Shown here piece by piece: positions 14,325 to 21,778 of a stretch of DNA of 36,047 nucleotides. The stretch covers positions 1-36,047 of the forward strand of contig CAMWXD010000041.1 in NCBI GenBank assembly GCA_947178105.1. The letters run 5' to 3'. Every line of letters begins with the position of its first letter. Within the stretch, counting starts at the first letter, position 1. The DNA is from an uncultured Eubacterium sp. (GTDB lineage: Bacteria; Bacillota; Clostridia; Lachnospirales; Lachnospiraceae). The notes below the pieces were generated by a model that saw only the letters and a program-made list of their open reading frames with translations, was not told the DNA's origin and searched no databases. The position numbers were made by a program, and so were the translations under genes.

Positions 14325-15542
14325 TTATGCTGCTTCTTTTGCAGCAGACAGCATGGCGCGTATAACGGTGCGCACGATGCCGCCGTAGTTCCGGATCTCC
14401 GTCCCGTGTACCGTATAATCATTATATACTGTTATGACAGCTTTCCGGACCATATCGCGGCTATACTGCACGCACATGGACGCGAGGTCTTTATAGTCTT
14501 TATCAGACAGTGCAAGCAGCGTATATCCGCCTGCTGCAGCAATACGGTAGTCAGCCAGGCGGGCATCGGCCAGCGGGTCTGCACCCTTTATATATGTTTT
14601 TCCTGCCATGAAAAGCGTCTGGTTGAGGCTTTCTATGTAGGATTTTATTTCAGCTTCTTCATTTGCCAGCATTGCGCCGCGCATGTTCTTCTGTGCAAAT
14701 TCCCTGCTGATGTTAAAAGTGACGGCCTTGTCACTGCAGTCAAAGCTGAAAATGGAGCTGTCTTTTTGCAGGGCCTTGATGATGACATTCCGCCTGCAGT
14801 AGCCCGGCAGGAACCCCCGCAGTTTTTTATAGGTAGCCGAGGCGGATGCCAGCTCAGGGTCTTCCGTGCTGCGGCATGAGCTGCTGTCAACTTCCAGTAT
14901 CCCCTTTAAATTAAGCCTTAACGTATTCACGCCCTGTAATCCGAGGATCTTCTGCATCATGCCGGAGGACATTGTGATATAGCCCCTGCCGCCTTCTGCA
15001 GCGGTCTTATGGTAATCCCTGTATTCCGGAAGGATTATGTTTATGCAGCCGTCATAACGCCCGGACTCACATACACAGCAGTAGCCGTATTCGGAAAGCG
15101 TCAGGTTGCTGGCCCGTACAGTGGCCGGTGTGCAGCCGACCAGCTCAGCCAGCTCCTTTATGCTTATATCTTCGATTAAGCCGTATGCATTCGGGTCCAG
15201 GAAATGGTAGGCAAGCAGCAGCTTGATGGCGTTGGACTTTAAAGTCTCCTGGTAGCCGAACTGGTTCTTTTCGTTGATGTACTTTTTCTTTTCGGTGTAG
15301 GTCTCGGTGTAGACAGCCTGCGGGCATTCCCTGCATTTGGATTCCAGAATTTCAACGGCTTCTTTTACGCCGTCTTCACGCATCCTGCATTTAGCCTGGC
15401 AGACCGGGCAGCCGGCACAGCCGGATTTTTCTTCATCCAGTTTTGACTCGGCTACTTCAAAGACTTCTATGTAGTTTTCCTGCAGGCCGATTGATTTTGT
15501 GATCACGCCTTTCCCGATACGGGCAAAATTACTTAATTCCAT
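14325..15542 (-). CDS. Candidate plasmid replication initiator with N-terminal Cys cluster and HTH
   Basis: A 405-aa protein whose family I cannot name. Residues 42-52 read C-x2-C-x2-C-x3-C, with a further C70-x2-C73, suiting a zinc or iron-sulfur site. ISIKELAELVGCTPATVRAS (about 127-146) is a clear helix-turn-helix. There are no membrane segments. The role as initiator is inferred from context: it sits between the phased-iteron origin (13930-14125) and ParA/partition genes, and its leader carries an attenuator and a divergent antisense RNA, as rep genes of copy-number-controlled plasmids do. GAGG precedes ATG 15542; a start 11 codons upstream has no good ribosome site and would overlap the region just after the attenuator. 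Confidence 0.55.
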   Translation of the reverse strand: MELSNFARIGKGVITKSIGLQENYIEVFEVAESKLDEEKSGCAGCPVCQAKCRMREDGVKEAVEILESKCRECPQAVYTETYTEKKKYINEKNQFGYQETLKSNAIKLLLAYHFLDPNAYGLIEDISIKELAELVGCTPATVRASNLTLSEYGYCCVCESGRYDGCINIILPEYRDYHKTAAEGGRGYITMSSGMMQKILGLQGVNTLRLNLKGILEVDSSSCRSTEDPELASASATYKKLRGFLPGYCRRNVIIKALQKDSSIFSFDCSDKAVTFNISREFAQKNMRGAMLANEEAEIKSYIESLNQTLFMAGKTYIKGADPLADARLADYRIAAAGGYTLLALSDKDYKDLASMCVQYSRDMVRKAVITVYNDYTVHGTEIRNYGGIVRTVIRAMLSAAKEAA

Positions 15543-15603
15543 GGCAATATACCTCTTCTCTAGGATTACTGCCATTTTTACATCCGTATTTTTTTAAAAA
15601 GAA

Positions 15604-15641
15604 GATAAAAAAGGCAGTGTATGATTTTTACCATACGCTGC
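15604..15641 (-). terminator. Attenuator in the rep leader
   Basis: On the minus strand GCAG-C-GTATG pairs with CATAC-A-CTGC around an 8-nt loop and is followed by TTTTTTATC. It lies about 60 nt before the initiator start and about 250 nt after the predicted rep promoter, so transcripts ending here would never reach rep. Its 5' arm can instead pair with CCATATCGCTC of the upstream leader (15759-15749), which gives 9 bp with one bulge. Confidence 0.7.
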
Positions 15642-15675
15642 TCATTTCTTTAAGAAATATGTATAAAACTCCCAC

Positions 15676-15704
15676 TTGCAAATCTATTTTATCTTTGTTA
15701 TAAT
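15676..15704 (+). promoter_or_regulatory. Promoter of the antisense RNA
   Basis: TTGCAA (15676-15681), 17-bp spacer and a perfect TATAAT (15699-15704). It points away from rep, against the rep leader. Confidence 0.75.
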
Positions 15705-15710
15705 AAACGA

Positions 15711-15851
15711 TGATAAAAAGATTTGTTAGGGCGTGTTTATGACACTCTGAGCGATATGGTTGGACATATCATTCGGAACTTTCGGAAACGGCAATTTCAG
15801 AAAGAGTCCTACATCATAAAAGCCTTTCCTATTGTGGGATTGGCTTTTTTT
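15711..15851 (+). ncRNA. Candidate antisense RNA controlling rep
   Basis: About 140 nt from the predicted start to a terminator (AAGCC...GGCTT plus seven T, 15818-15851). It has no ORF with a ribosome site. GATATG-GTTGGA-CATATC (15753-15770) is a hairpin whose loop contains TTGG, a YUNR-type U-turn, as in recognition loops of plasmid antisense RNAs. It is fully complementary to the 5' part of the rep leader, upstream of the attenuator. Binding would sequester CCATATCGCTC and let the attenuator form, reducing rep expression. Known parallels are RNAIII of pIP501 and the pT181 countertranscripts. Confidence 0.65.
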
Positions 15852-15900
15852 CTGTTATTTTGATGTATTGCATATACTTCAATGATATATAACAATGTCT

Positions 15901-15929
15901 ATTGTACAGGTTATATAAAAAAAATGCAA
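15901..15929 (-). promoter_or_regulatory. Predicted rep promoter
   Basis: Minus strand TTGCAT (15929-15924), 17-bp spacer, TACAAT (15906-15901). The start near 15894 gives a leader of about 350 nt that includes the antisense target and the attenuator. Confidence 0.6.
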
Positions 15930-15999
15930 TACTTTTTTTGGTAAATTTAAAAAAATTAAAAATTAGTAATACTTTTTATATAACAAATAATACTCACTT
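15928..15999. repeat. Partition-locus repeats, downstream set
   Basis: AATACTTTTTTT (15928-15939), TAATACTTTTTATA (15967-15980) and a diverged AATACTCACTTTTAT near 15990 lie between the partition protein gene and the rep promoter. The first overlaps the -35 of that promoter. They belong to the same family as the repeats at 16322-16390 and 17180-17246. Confidence 0.55.
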
Positions 16000-16293
16000 T
16001 TATATATAATCATCTTCATCCAATAACGATTTATTTTCTCTTACATATTTGGTTATTATCATATTTATTGCAGAATTGTTTGATAAACCTTGTATTCTAT
16101 TTATTTTTGTAAATGCATTAAAAACTTGCATATTTATTTTAGCAGAAATTTGTTTATCTTTTTGACCTTCTCTGGAAATGATTTTTTCGATTGGTTTTTT
16201 GACGTCGCTTTTTTCTTTATCTTTTTTTTCTGCGGCTTTTATAGCTTCTTGTGCTTCCATTTTCTGAACGGTATCTAATAATTTTCTTGGCAT
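16000..16293 (-). CDS. Small ribbon-helix-helix partition protein (ParG/CopG-like)
   Basis: A 97-aa protein encoded just downstream of ParA. Residues 1-45 are a lysine-rich, flexible tail. The C-terminal half (SAKINMQVFNAFTKINRIQG, then SNNSAINMIITKYV) fits a ribbon-helix-helix dimer: a short strand followed by two helices. In plasmids a basic-tailed RHH protein after parA is usually the centromere-binding partner and repressor of the operon. The AATACTTTTTATA repeats on both sides are its probable binding sites. The tail may stimulate the ParA ATPase, as in ParG; this is inference. Confidence 0.7.
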   Translation of the reverse strand: MPRKLLDTVQKMEAQEAIKAAEKKDKEKSDVKKPIEKIISREGQKDKQISAKINMQVFNAFTKINRIQGLSNNSAINMIITKYVRENKSLLDEDDYI

Positions 16294-16321
16294 TTCAAAT
16301 CTTCCTTTCTGTAATAATAAT

Positions 16322-16390
16322 TAATACTTTTTATATTATATATATTATTTATTATCAATAATTAATACTTTTTATTTATTAAGTATTAAT
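16322..16390. repeat. Partition-locus repeats between the two par genes
   Basis: TAATACTTTTTATATT (16322-16337), TAATACTTTTTAT (16363-16375) and the inverted AAGTATTAAT (16381-16390) lie between parA and the small partition gene, the last one overlapping the parA stop. They are likely binding sites of the RHH protein. Confidence 0.6.
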
Positions 16391-17159
16391 CAATTTTAAA
16401 TGCGATTTCCATATATGCTTTTGCAGCTTTTGCTTTTTGGTTTGCTAAAACAACAGGCTTTCCATCAGCTATCGCCCTGTTAACATCTGCCGAATCTCTT
16501 ACGATTCCTAGTATGGTTGATTTGCTTTCCAAAAGAGTTAAAACATCTTTATTATCATTTAGTTTCATTTTATACATGGTAGCAATAATCCCATCTAATA
16601 CGAGATCTGGATTCAGCGAGCGGTCGCCATCACCACTCTGTACATCGGCTATTGTATTCATTAAAGCTTTTAATCCTCTGTAGGCAAGGTATTCTGTTTT
16701 TACAGGAATAATTACTTCATCCGCAGCTACAAGAGCATTTATAAGCAGGGTGCCAAGTTGAGGAGGGCAATCAATAAAAATGTAATCGAAATAGGGTTTT
16801 AATGCTAAAACAGCTTTCCTTAATTGTACATCGCTATTACGTCCAACAACCAGTTTTGTTTCTGTAACAGCAAGATCAATATTGGAAGGTATAATAAAAA
16901 GATTGTCTAATCCAGTACTTTCTACGTTAAATGCACACTCTGCAGGATTTATTTTACCAGTGAATAATTTACATACATTGTAATCTTCAAATTCATCTGC
17001 ATCTGGATTCATTCCACAACTTATTGTTAGACTGGCTTGGGGATCTAGGTCAATCATTAATACTTTCTTATTTATGATAGCTTTTGCAGCAGCCAGATTA
17101 TATGTTGTAGTTGTTTTTGCTACTCCACCTTTTTGGTTTGCTATGGCAATTACTTTCAT
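16386..17159 (-). CDS. parA: ParA-type partition ATPase
   Basis: A 257-aa MinD/ParA ATPase that segregates plasmid copies over the nucleoid. The deviant Walker A KGGVAKTT (Lys10 and Lys15) is at the N-terminus, [13 protein letters not shown] is the A' motif and [12 protein letters not shown] the Walker B. Its short N-terminus, without a DNA-binding extension, fits type Ib ParA with a small RHH partner, which is what follows. AAAGGAG lies 8 nt before ATG 17159; a start six codons upstream overlaps that site. A long inverted repeat around the promoter suggests autoregulation. Confidence 0.92.
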   Translation of the reverse strand: MKVIAIANQKGGVAKTTTTYNLAAAKAIINKKVLMIDLDPQASLTISCGMNPDADEFEDYNVCKLFTGKINPAECAFNVESTGLDNLFIIPSNIDLAVTETKLVVGRNSDVQLRKAVLALKPYFDYIFIDCPPQLGTLLINALVAADEVIIPVKTEYLAYRGLKALMNTIADVQSGDGDRSLNPDLVLDGIIATMYKMKLNDNKDVLTLLESKSTILGIVRDSADVNRAIADGKPVVLANQKAKAAKAYMEIAFKID

Positions 17160-17179
17160 AGGTAATTCTCCTTTCATAC

Positions 17180-17246
17180 AAAAGTAATACTTATAATATA
17201 ATAAATATTAATTGATATTATTTATTATATTATAAGTATTACTTTT
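17180..17246. promoter_or_regulatory. Perfect 28-bp inverted repeat over the par promoter
   Basis: The arm 17180-17207 is exactly inverted at 17219-17246 around 11 bp, and each arm carries the AGTAATACTTATA form of the par repeat. On the minus strand TTGACG (17251-17246) and TATAAT with an 18-bp spacer overlap the right arm, so a bound repressor would shut off parA. It may also serve as the centromere. Confidence 0.65.
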
Positions 17247-17346
17247 ACGTCAATAGAAATTCTAGTAAAATCATTTATAAATTTTTTCTGCAAGCAGAAA
17301 ACGGGTGTATGTATGAAAATCAAAAGCATACAGGGGAGGAAAGTCT

Positions 17347-17772
17347 ATGATTACAGTTACAAACATCCGTAATATAAATCATGAAGATTATGACGAGATA
17401 TGGGCGATCGTGCGGTCAATCAAAAATCCTGGGAGAATGAAGCATGTTCCTGAGCTGTCACCATCATGGAATCTGTTTAAGAAATATCTGAGATTGCGTG
17501 ATGCTGGTAAATGGAATACAGTATCGTTTCATGATGTTTATGTACCAGCATTCCTGCAGGAAATACGTAATGCAGATGCGCATAAGAAACTTACAGAACT
17601 TATTGAGATGGATCGAAAGGGAAAGCATATATGTCTGGCATGTTTCTGTCCGGATGAAGCATTATGCCATCGGAGCATTGTTGCTGGTATTCTGCAGAAT
17701 GCAGGAATGCAGGTACATGGTATAAAAGATGATTATTCACAGTATGGTCAGCTTCGGCGTGCCATGCCGTAA
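17347..17772 (+). CDS. DUF488-family protein
   Basis: A 141-aa protein with the family's conserved core CLACFCPDEALCHRSIVAGI (about residues 97-116), where the Cys and C-H-R residues are characteristic. The function of DUF488 is not established. GGGGAGGAAAG precedes ATG 17347. An inverted repeat (TGTATG and CATACA) and a TTTTCTGC-AA-GCAGAAAA hairpin (17284-17301) lie in the short upstream region. Its presence next to plasmid maintenance genes may be incidental. Confidence 0.7.
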   Translation: MITVTNIRNINHEDYDEIWAIVRSIKNPGRMKHVPELSPSWNLFKKYLRLRDAGKWNTVSFHDVYVPAFLQEIRNADAHKKLTELIEMDRKGKHICLACFCPDEALCHRSIVAGILQNAGMQVHGIKDDYSQYGQLRRAMP

Positions 17773-17775
17773 TCT

Positions 17776-17869
17776 GAATTTCAAAGGCATTACAGCTATA
17801 CAATCCATAGAAATTCAGATATAATGGGAAACAACAGATAGAATTATTGGGAGAGGATTTTTCCTCTCC
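17776..17869 (+). terminator. Two hairpins between the DUF488 and Rpn genes
   Basis: TCTGAATTTC pairs with GAAATTCAGA (about 17774-17820) across a long loop, and GGAGAGG-ATTTTT-CCTCTCC (17850-17869) forms a compact stem. Neither has a clean T-run, so termination is only likely. Confidence 0.4.
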
Positions 17870-17902
17870 GGTTACTATAAAAACAGAAAGTGAGATTATC
17901 TG

Positions 17903-18754
17903 ATGCAAGAATTTTTAATGAAACCCAAAGTGGATTTTGCTTTTAAAGAGATTATGACGGATGAAAAAGCACGCACCGGTTTTCTGGCTGCTGTTCTGAA
18001 AATAAATCCGAAAGATATAAAAGAAACGCAGATTCTTAACACAAATCTTCGCAAGGAGCATGAAGACGACAAGCAGGGCATCCTTGATGTCAGGCTGCTT
18101 CTGAATAATGATTCTGAAATAGACATTGAAATACAGTTATCACAGATAAAAGTATGGGCGGAGCGGTCTCTGTTTTATCTGGCAAAGATGTACACAGAAC
18201 AGATTGCGCCAGGTCAGAGTTATAAAGTATTTAAGAAGTGCATCAATATAAGCATTCTTGATTTTGAGCTTTTTCCGGATGAAACAGAGTTTTACTCCTG
18301 TTTCCATATCCGGGAAGATACACGAAACTTTATTTATACCGATAAAATGGAGTTTCATCTTATCGAACTGCCAAAACTTCCGGAACAATTAAAAGAGGAC
18401 AGCAGTGACATAGAGCTTTGGGCGAAGTTTATTAATTCAGAGCGGAAGGAGGAATTTGACATGCTGGCACAGAAAAATCCATATATAGAAAGCGCATATG
18501 AACGTTTACAGGTAATCAGCCGGGACAGAGAAAAACGGCTGGAGTATGAAGCCCGTGAGAAAGCGATTCTGGATCATAACCAGATGATGTTAGAAGCCGA
18601 AGAGCGTGGCGAAGAACGTGGCTGGGAACGAGCAGAAGAACGAATTAATAAATTACATGCTTTCTTGATACATGAGAAGCGTTTTGAAGACTTGGAGCGT
18701 TCTACAAGGGATAAGGCGTTTCAGCAGCAGCTTATGTCTGATTATGGAATCTGA
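17903..18754 (+). CDS. Rpn-family PD-(D/E)XK nuclease (recombination-promoting nuclease)
   Basis: A 283-aa Rpn/transposase-31-like protein, a DNA endonuclease family linked to RecA-independent recombination. The N-terminus KPKVDFAFKEIM is the family opening. The catalytic core is visible as Asp62 in ILDVRLLL and Glu76-x-Gln78 in EIDIEIQL, the D...ExQ form of PD-(D/E)XK. The C-terminus is a charged helix (EERGEERGWERAEERINKL), so the protein looks intact. The ribosome site (AAAGTGAG) is weak. A strong terminator follows. A second family member is cut by the left window edge. Confidence 0.85.
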   Translation: MQEFLMKPKVDFAFKEIMTDEKARTGFLAAVLKINPKDIKETQILNTNLRKEHEDDKQGILDVRLLLNNDSEIDIEIQLSQIKVWAERSLFYLAKMYTEQIAPGQSYKVFKKCINISILDFELFPDETEFYSCFHIREDTRNFIYTDKMEFHLIELPKLPEQLKEDSSDIELWAKFINSERKEEFDMLAQKNPYIESAYERLQVISRDREKRLEYEAREKAILDHNQMMLEAEERGEERGWERAEERINKLHAFLIHEKRFEDLERSTRDKAFQQQLMSDYGI

Positions 18755-18780
18755 AAATTGTAAACTGTAGAATCAGATCA

Positions 18781-18822
18781 GCAGTTAAGTAATGGTTTTA
18801 TACCATTACTTAACTGCTTTTT
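18781..18822 (+). terminator. Terminator after the Rpn gene
   Basis: GCAGTTAAGTAATGG and its exact reverse complement flank a 7-nt loop and are followed by TTTTT. Confidence 0.85.
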
Positions 18823-18866
18823 CTGTGCCCAGAAAAACGGGAGCATTAAATGAAACATATTAAAGA

Positions 18867-18895
18867 CAGAAGTTCAAATACTTCTGCTTTTTTTA
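18867..18895 (+). terminator. Second terminator before the 18914 gene
   Basis: CAGAAGT-TCAAAT-ACTTCTG is followed by C and a seven-T run. It lies just upstream of the ribosome site of the next gene, so that gene needs a promoter inside or beyond it, or this acts as an attenuator. Confidence 0.65.
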
Positions 18896-18913
18896 ATTCA
18901 TAAGGAGACGCGT

Positions 18914-19666
18914 ATGAAAACAGGAACAAAGATTTTAAGCACAGACATTTTAAAAGCAATGCAAATGATTGTAGAAAATCATGTAGAACATTATCAGTCC
19001 GACTTTGAACATGATATCAAAACACTCAAAGAAGCAGCCGTAAAGACGGAACGGACAGACCGGATTTTTGTGTGGCTCTGCAGAACATGTGGAACCTGGC
19101 TGCTGCGTGAAAAAGATGTGTTTATCCGGGGAACACGCGAGAACAATACGTTCTGTTTTTATGCAGAGCAGACGAGGGATAATGTTTTATGCTTTGTAGC
19201 TGAAATTAGTTCTCTTGAAGGTAATGCAGTCCGTGGGAATCTGTATGCATTTGATTATCCGGAATATTATCAGCGTGTCAAAGCTGCTGCAGTATCACCT
19301 GGGAGCGTTATAGTTGCTTATGAAAAGGGCAGGCGTATCCTGCCGCCAACAGCACATTTCGGAGCATACCCGGATTATGAACTGGGCAGATTCGTCTCTT
19401 TCAGGTTCGTACCAGAATCAGCAGAACAGCTTGAAACAGTTCTGATTAATGAAAAACGGATCCGGGAACGCTTTAAGGAAGAATATCAGATTACGGGCTA
19501 CGAACTGTATGAATACCCGAAATCACCGACGGATAACGGCAGGTATTACGGTAAAACACCACTGTATGAACAGGCTGTAACTGCTGTAAGAGAAGCGAAA
19601 GAAAATGGACTGCAGCTTTTCATCAGGGCAGTATGCAGCGACGGGAAGAAGCGTATCTGTAAATAG
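18914..19666 (+). CDS. Hypothetical protein, 250 aa
   Basis: AAGGAGACGCGT precedes ATG. The protein is soluble, with FVWLCRTCGTWLLREKDVFI near residue 50 and a regular beta-rich middle (NTFCFYAEQTRDNVLCFVAE). I recognise no family. It follows a terminator-like hairpin and opens the plus-strand block of small plasmid genes that leads to the Fic module. Confidence 0.7.
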   Translation: MKTGTKILSTDILKAMQMIVENHVEHYQSDFEHDIKTLKEAAVKTERTDRIFVWLCRTCGTWLLREKDVFIRGTRENNTFCFYAEQTRDNVLCFVAEISSLEGNAVRGNLYAFDYPEYYQRVKAAAVSPGSVIVAYEKGRRILPPTAHFGAYPDYELGRFVSFRFVPESAEQLETVLINEKRIRERFKEEYQITGYELYEYPKSPTDNGRYYGKTPLYEQAVTAVREAKENGLQLFIRAVCSDGKKRICK

Positions 19667-19737
19667 CCGCACGAATGATGCATGTCAGATGAAAGCCTGC
19701 GGCTGGCGGGAGCATCTGTAAGAAAGGAGAAACGCCT

Positions 19738-19773
19738 ATGGAAACAGAAATACGCTGCATCTGGAAGAACTGA
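19738..19773 (+). CDS. Possible 11-residue micro-ORF
   Basis: METEIRCIWKN has a strong AAAGGAG site 8 nt before its ATG and ends 24 nt before the next gene. It could be a leader peptide or simply a remnant ribosome site. It has no homology support. Confidence 0.3.
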   Translation: METEIRCIWKN

Positions 19774-19797
19774 GATTAAGAGGGAGGAAATGATGCA

Positions 19798-20208
19798 ATG
19801 GATAAAAGCACAGTAGAAAAATATAAAAGCGAAAACCGCCCGGTATGGTTTTTAGGTACACGTACTGCAATGCCGGTAAAAGCCAGGATTGTCAAGGTCT
19901 GTGAGGATGGAAGCACAGGAGAATGCGCCAAAGTAGATTATATTTATGAAGATGAATCCGCGGTTTTCGGTTCTGAAAATGTCCGGTTTGATGATATGTA
20001 CGAATCAAAAGACGACCTTATAGCGGCAGTATATAAGGATATACTGGAAAGGACAGCAGAGATTAAAGCGGCTGTACAGACAAAAGACGACTGTATCCGG
20101 TTTATGTTCCTGCACACAGTATCATGTGCCGGGGAATACACAGACTGGACAGCCCGCCATGCAATACAGAAGATTGCAAAGAAGCGATGGGGGCTGGAGC
20201 TTGGATAA
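19798..20208 (+). CDS. Hypothetical protein, 136 aa
   Basis: GGGAGG lies about 12 nt before ATG 19798; nearer ATGs are in another frame and stop quickly. A short beta-rich N-terminal half (VWFLGTRTAMPVKARIVKVC) precedes a helical C-terminal half. No family is recognised. It is the first of five closely spaced genes that end with the VbhA/Fic pair. Confidence 0.65.
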   Translation: MDKSTVEKYKSENRPVWFLGTRTAMPVKARIVKVCEDGSTGECAKVDYIYEDESAVFGSENVRFDDMYESKDDLIAAVYKDILERTAEIKAAVQTKDDCIRFMFLHTVSCAGEYTDWTARHAIQKIAKKRWGLELG

Positions 20209-20280
20209 GCTGCATACATGATTGTTACCAGGGCAGGAAGCAGTGCCTGCCTTGGAATAAGGAAGAAAGGAGACTGCAGA

Positions 20281-20610
20281 ATGAAAATACAGATTGATAC
20301 ATGCAAGATGAAAGATGCTGTCAGCCTGGACCAGATTGTAGAGCTTATTTTTAATAATGCCGCAGAAGAACAGGCACCATCGGATTTTGGCTTCCTCAAA
20401 ACAAATGACCGCAGAATCATGGGCGGGATACGGAAATATACACATGAAGTCAGAAATACGGATTTTGACAGAGAAGAAATACAGTCACTGGACGACATGG
20501 TAGAAGAACTTGCAGCGGGGCTGACCGATACGATTTTATGTGTAAACCTGGATTATTTCAAACAGGGAATGAAGTTCGGGGCAAGGCTGCTTCTGGAGCT
20601 TACAGCCTGA
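20281..20610 (+). CDS. Hypothetical protein, 109 aa
   Basis: AAAGGAGACTGCAG precedes ATG 20281, so the 21 in-frame codons upstream are not used. The product starts MKIQIDTCKMKDAV and is acidic, helical and soluble. No family is recognised. Confidence 0.65.
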   Translation: MKIQIDTCKMKDAVSLDQIVELIFNNAAEEQAPSDFGFLKTNDRRIMGGIRKYTHEVRNTDFDREEIQSLDDMVEELAAGLTDTILCVNLDYFKQGMKFGARLLLELTA

Positions 20611-20633
20611 TCTATTACGAAAGGAAAAACAAT

Positions 20634-20852
20634 ATGAAATACCTGTTATTAGTGCCGGAAAATGGTGAAGAAATCTTTTATAATATAAATGAAATCGCTG
20701 ATATTGTGTTCGGGTATGCAGGGAAAATCCTGAGTGAGACTGACATTAGCGGGAATGGACTGAAGCCGCTTGAAATGGTTACGAAGATAAGCTTTACAAA
20801 CGGTGAAACCGCGACATACAGAACAGCCGGCAGTGAAATGTATTTTGATTAA
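20634..20852 (+). CDS. Hypothetical protein, 72 aa
   Basis: AAAGGAAAAACAAT precedes ATG 20634. The small protein starts MKYLLLVPENGEEIFYNINE and ends with a beta hairpin-like stretch. It lies 23 nt after the previous gene and 22 nt before the antitoxin gene, so they are probably co-transcribed. Confidence 0.6.
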   Translation: MKYLLLVPENGEEIFYNINEIADIVFGYAGKILSETDISGNGLKPLEMVTKISFTNGETATYRTAGSEMYFD

Positions 20853-20874
20853 TACGGGAAAGGAGCATTATGGC

Positions 20875-21051
20875 ATGGAACAGCTGACGAAGCAGAAGCT
20901 TGGATACATTGCCCAGGTTTCAGCCACTATGGAAATCGAGGATATGAAACCTGATGCAGAGACCAGGGAAAGCCTGATGCAGATTGCAGCCGGAAAGAAG
21001 ACTGCAGCACAGGTCATAAACAGGATAAAGAAGGAGTATATCAATGGCTGA
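20875..21051 (+). CDS. VbhA-like antitoxin of a Fic module
   Basis: This 58-aa protein fits the VbhA family of small helical antitoxins that block Fic AMP-transferases by placing a Glu into the ATP site. The inhibitory helix motif (S/T)xxxE appears as S16-A-T-M-E20 (the usual next residue Gly or Asn is Ile here). The C-terminal helix AAQVINRIKKEY matches the family end. ATG 20875 follows AAAGGAG; an ATG 6 nt earlier is out of frame. It overlaps the fic start by 8 bp, typical of toxin-antitoxin pairs. Confidence 0.75.
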   Translation: MEQLTKQKLGYIAQVSATMEIEDMKPDAETRESLMQIAAGKKTAAQVINRIKKEYING

Positions 21052-21634
21052 TAAAATATACTGTTATCCGGATACGGACATCTTAAAAAACAGGCTGGAT
21101 ATCCATGAGCAAATCCGGCTGTCAGAAGCAGAGACAAAGCTTGTGTCGGTCCGGCTTTACCAGCTTTACGAAAAACCAGTAAAGGGTAAATTTGATTTTG
21201 GGCATCTCTGCAGCATCCATCAGCACATCTTCCAGGATCTGTATGACTGGGCCGGGCATCCACGTACAGTAGACATTGCGAAGGGAAACAGCCTGTTCTG
21301 CCTGGCCGGTCATATGCAGGCCTATGCACAGACAATATTTCCGGCTTATTACCATGACTGTATGCGGGTAAAAGACAAGCCTTATGAATTTATACGTACT
21401 TTAACATCCCATTACGCTGATCTCAATGCACTGCATCCGTTCCGTGAGGGAAACGGACGTTCACAGAGAGAATTCTGCCGGGAACTATGCCTGAAGTGCG
21501 GATATTTACTTGATTTAACGCATACCTGCCGGGACGAAATGCTGCATGCAAGTATTAACGCTCTTGAAAGAGGCGATAATGCAGGCCTGGAAGATGCTTT
21601 CCGGAAGTGTATCATTCATCTGCCGGGATTCTGA
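21044..21634 (+). CDS. fic: Fic-domain AMP-transferase toxin
   Basis: A 196-aa Fic protein, which transfers AMP to target proteins (DNA gyrase and topoisomerase IV for VbhT-type toxins). The catalytic motif HPFREGNGRS is complete at residues 131-140, with His131 as base. The N-terminal YCYPDTDILKNRLDI and FDFGHLCSIHQHIFQDLYDW are typical. It has no built-in inhibitory helix, consistent with a separate VbhA-like antitoxin immediately upstream. Besides plasmid addiction, VbhT-type Fic toxins are known to accompany conjugation systems. Confidence 0.92.
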   Translation: MADKIYCYPDTDILKNRLDIHEQIRLSEAETKLVSVRLYQLYEKPVKGKFDFGHLCSIHQHIFQDLYDWAGHPRTVDIAKGNSLFCLAGHMQAYAQTIFPAYYHDCMRVKDKPYEFIRTLTSHYADLNALHPFREGNGRSQREFCRELCLKCGYLLDLTHTCRDEMLHASINALERGDNAGLEDAFRKCIIHLPGF

Positions 21635-21778
21635 CAGCCAGCCTGTACCAGAAAACAGAAATCCTTTATTACCAGGCTGTCTGCGTTATATAGCGCGGGC
21701 GGTTTGTTTTTTTACTGCTGAAGCAGCGGGTGCATAAGTAATAAAATTACGTATACACACCCGGAAGGAGGGCTTATC

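Noticed and set aside
14133..14879. 248-aa plus-strand ORF
   Set aside because: It lies mostly antisense to the initiator gene, and its residues look like a shadow translation with no motif.
15711..15851. Riboswitch or tracrRNA interpretation of the plus-strand RNA
   Set aside because: It ends in its own terminator, no gene follows on that strand, there is no cas gene, and its full complementarity to the rep leader explains it better.
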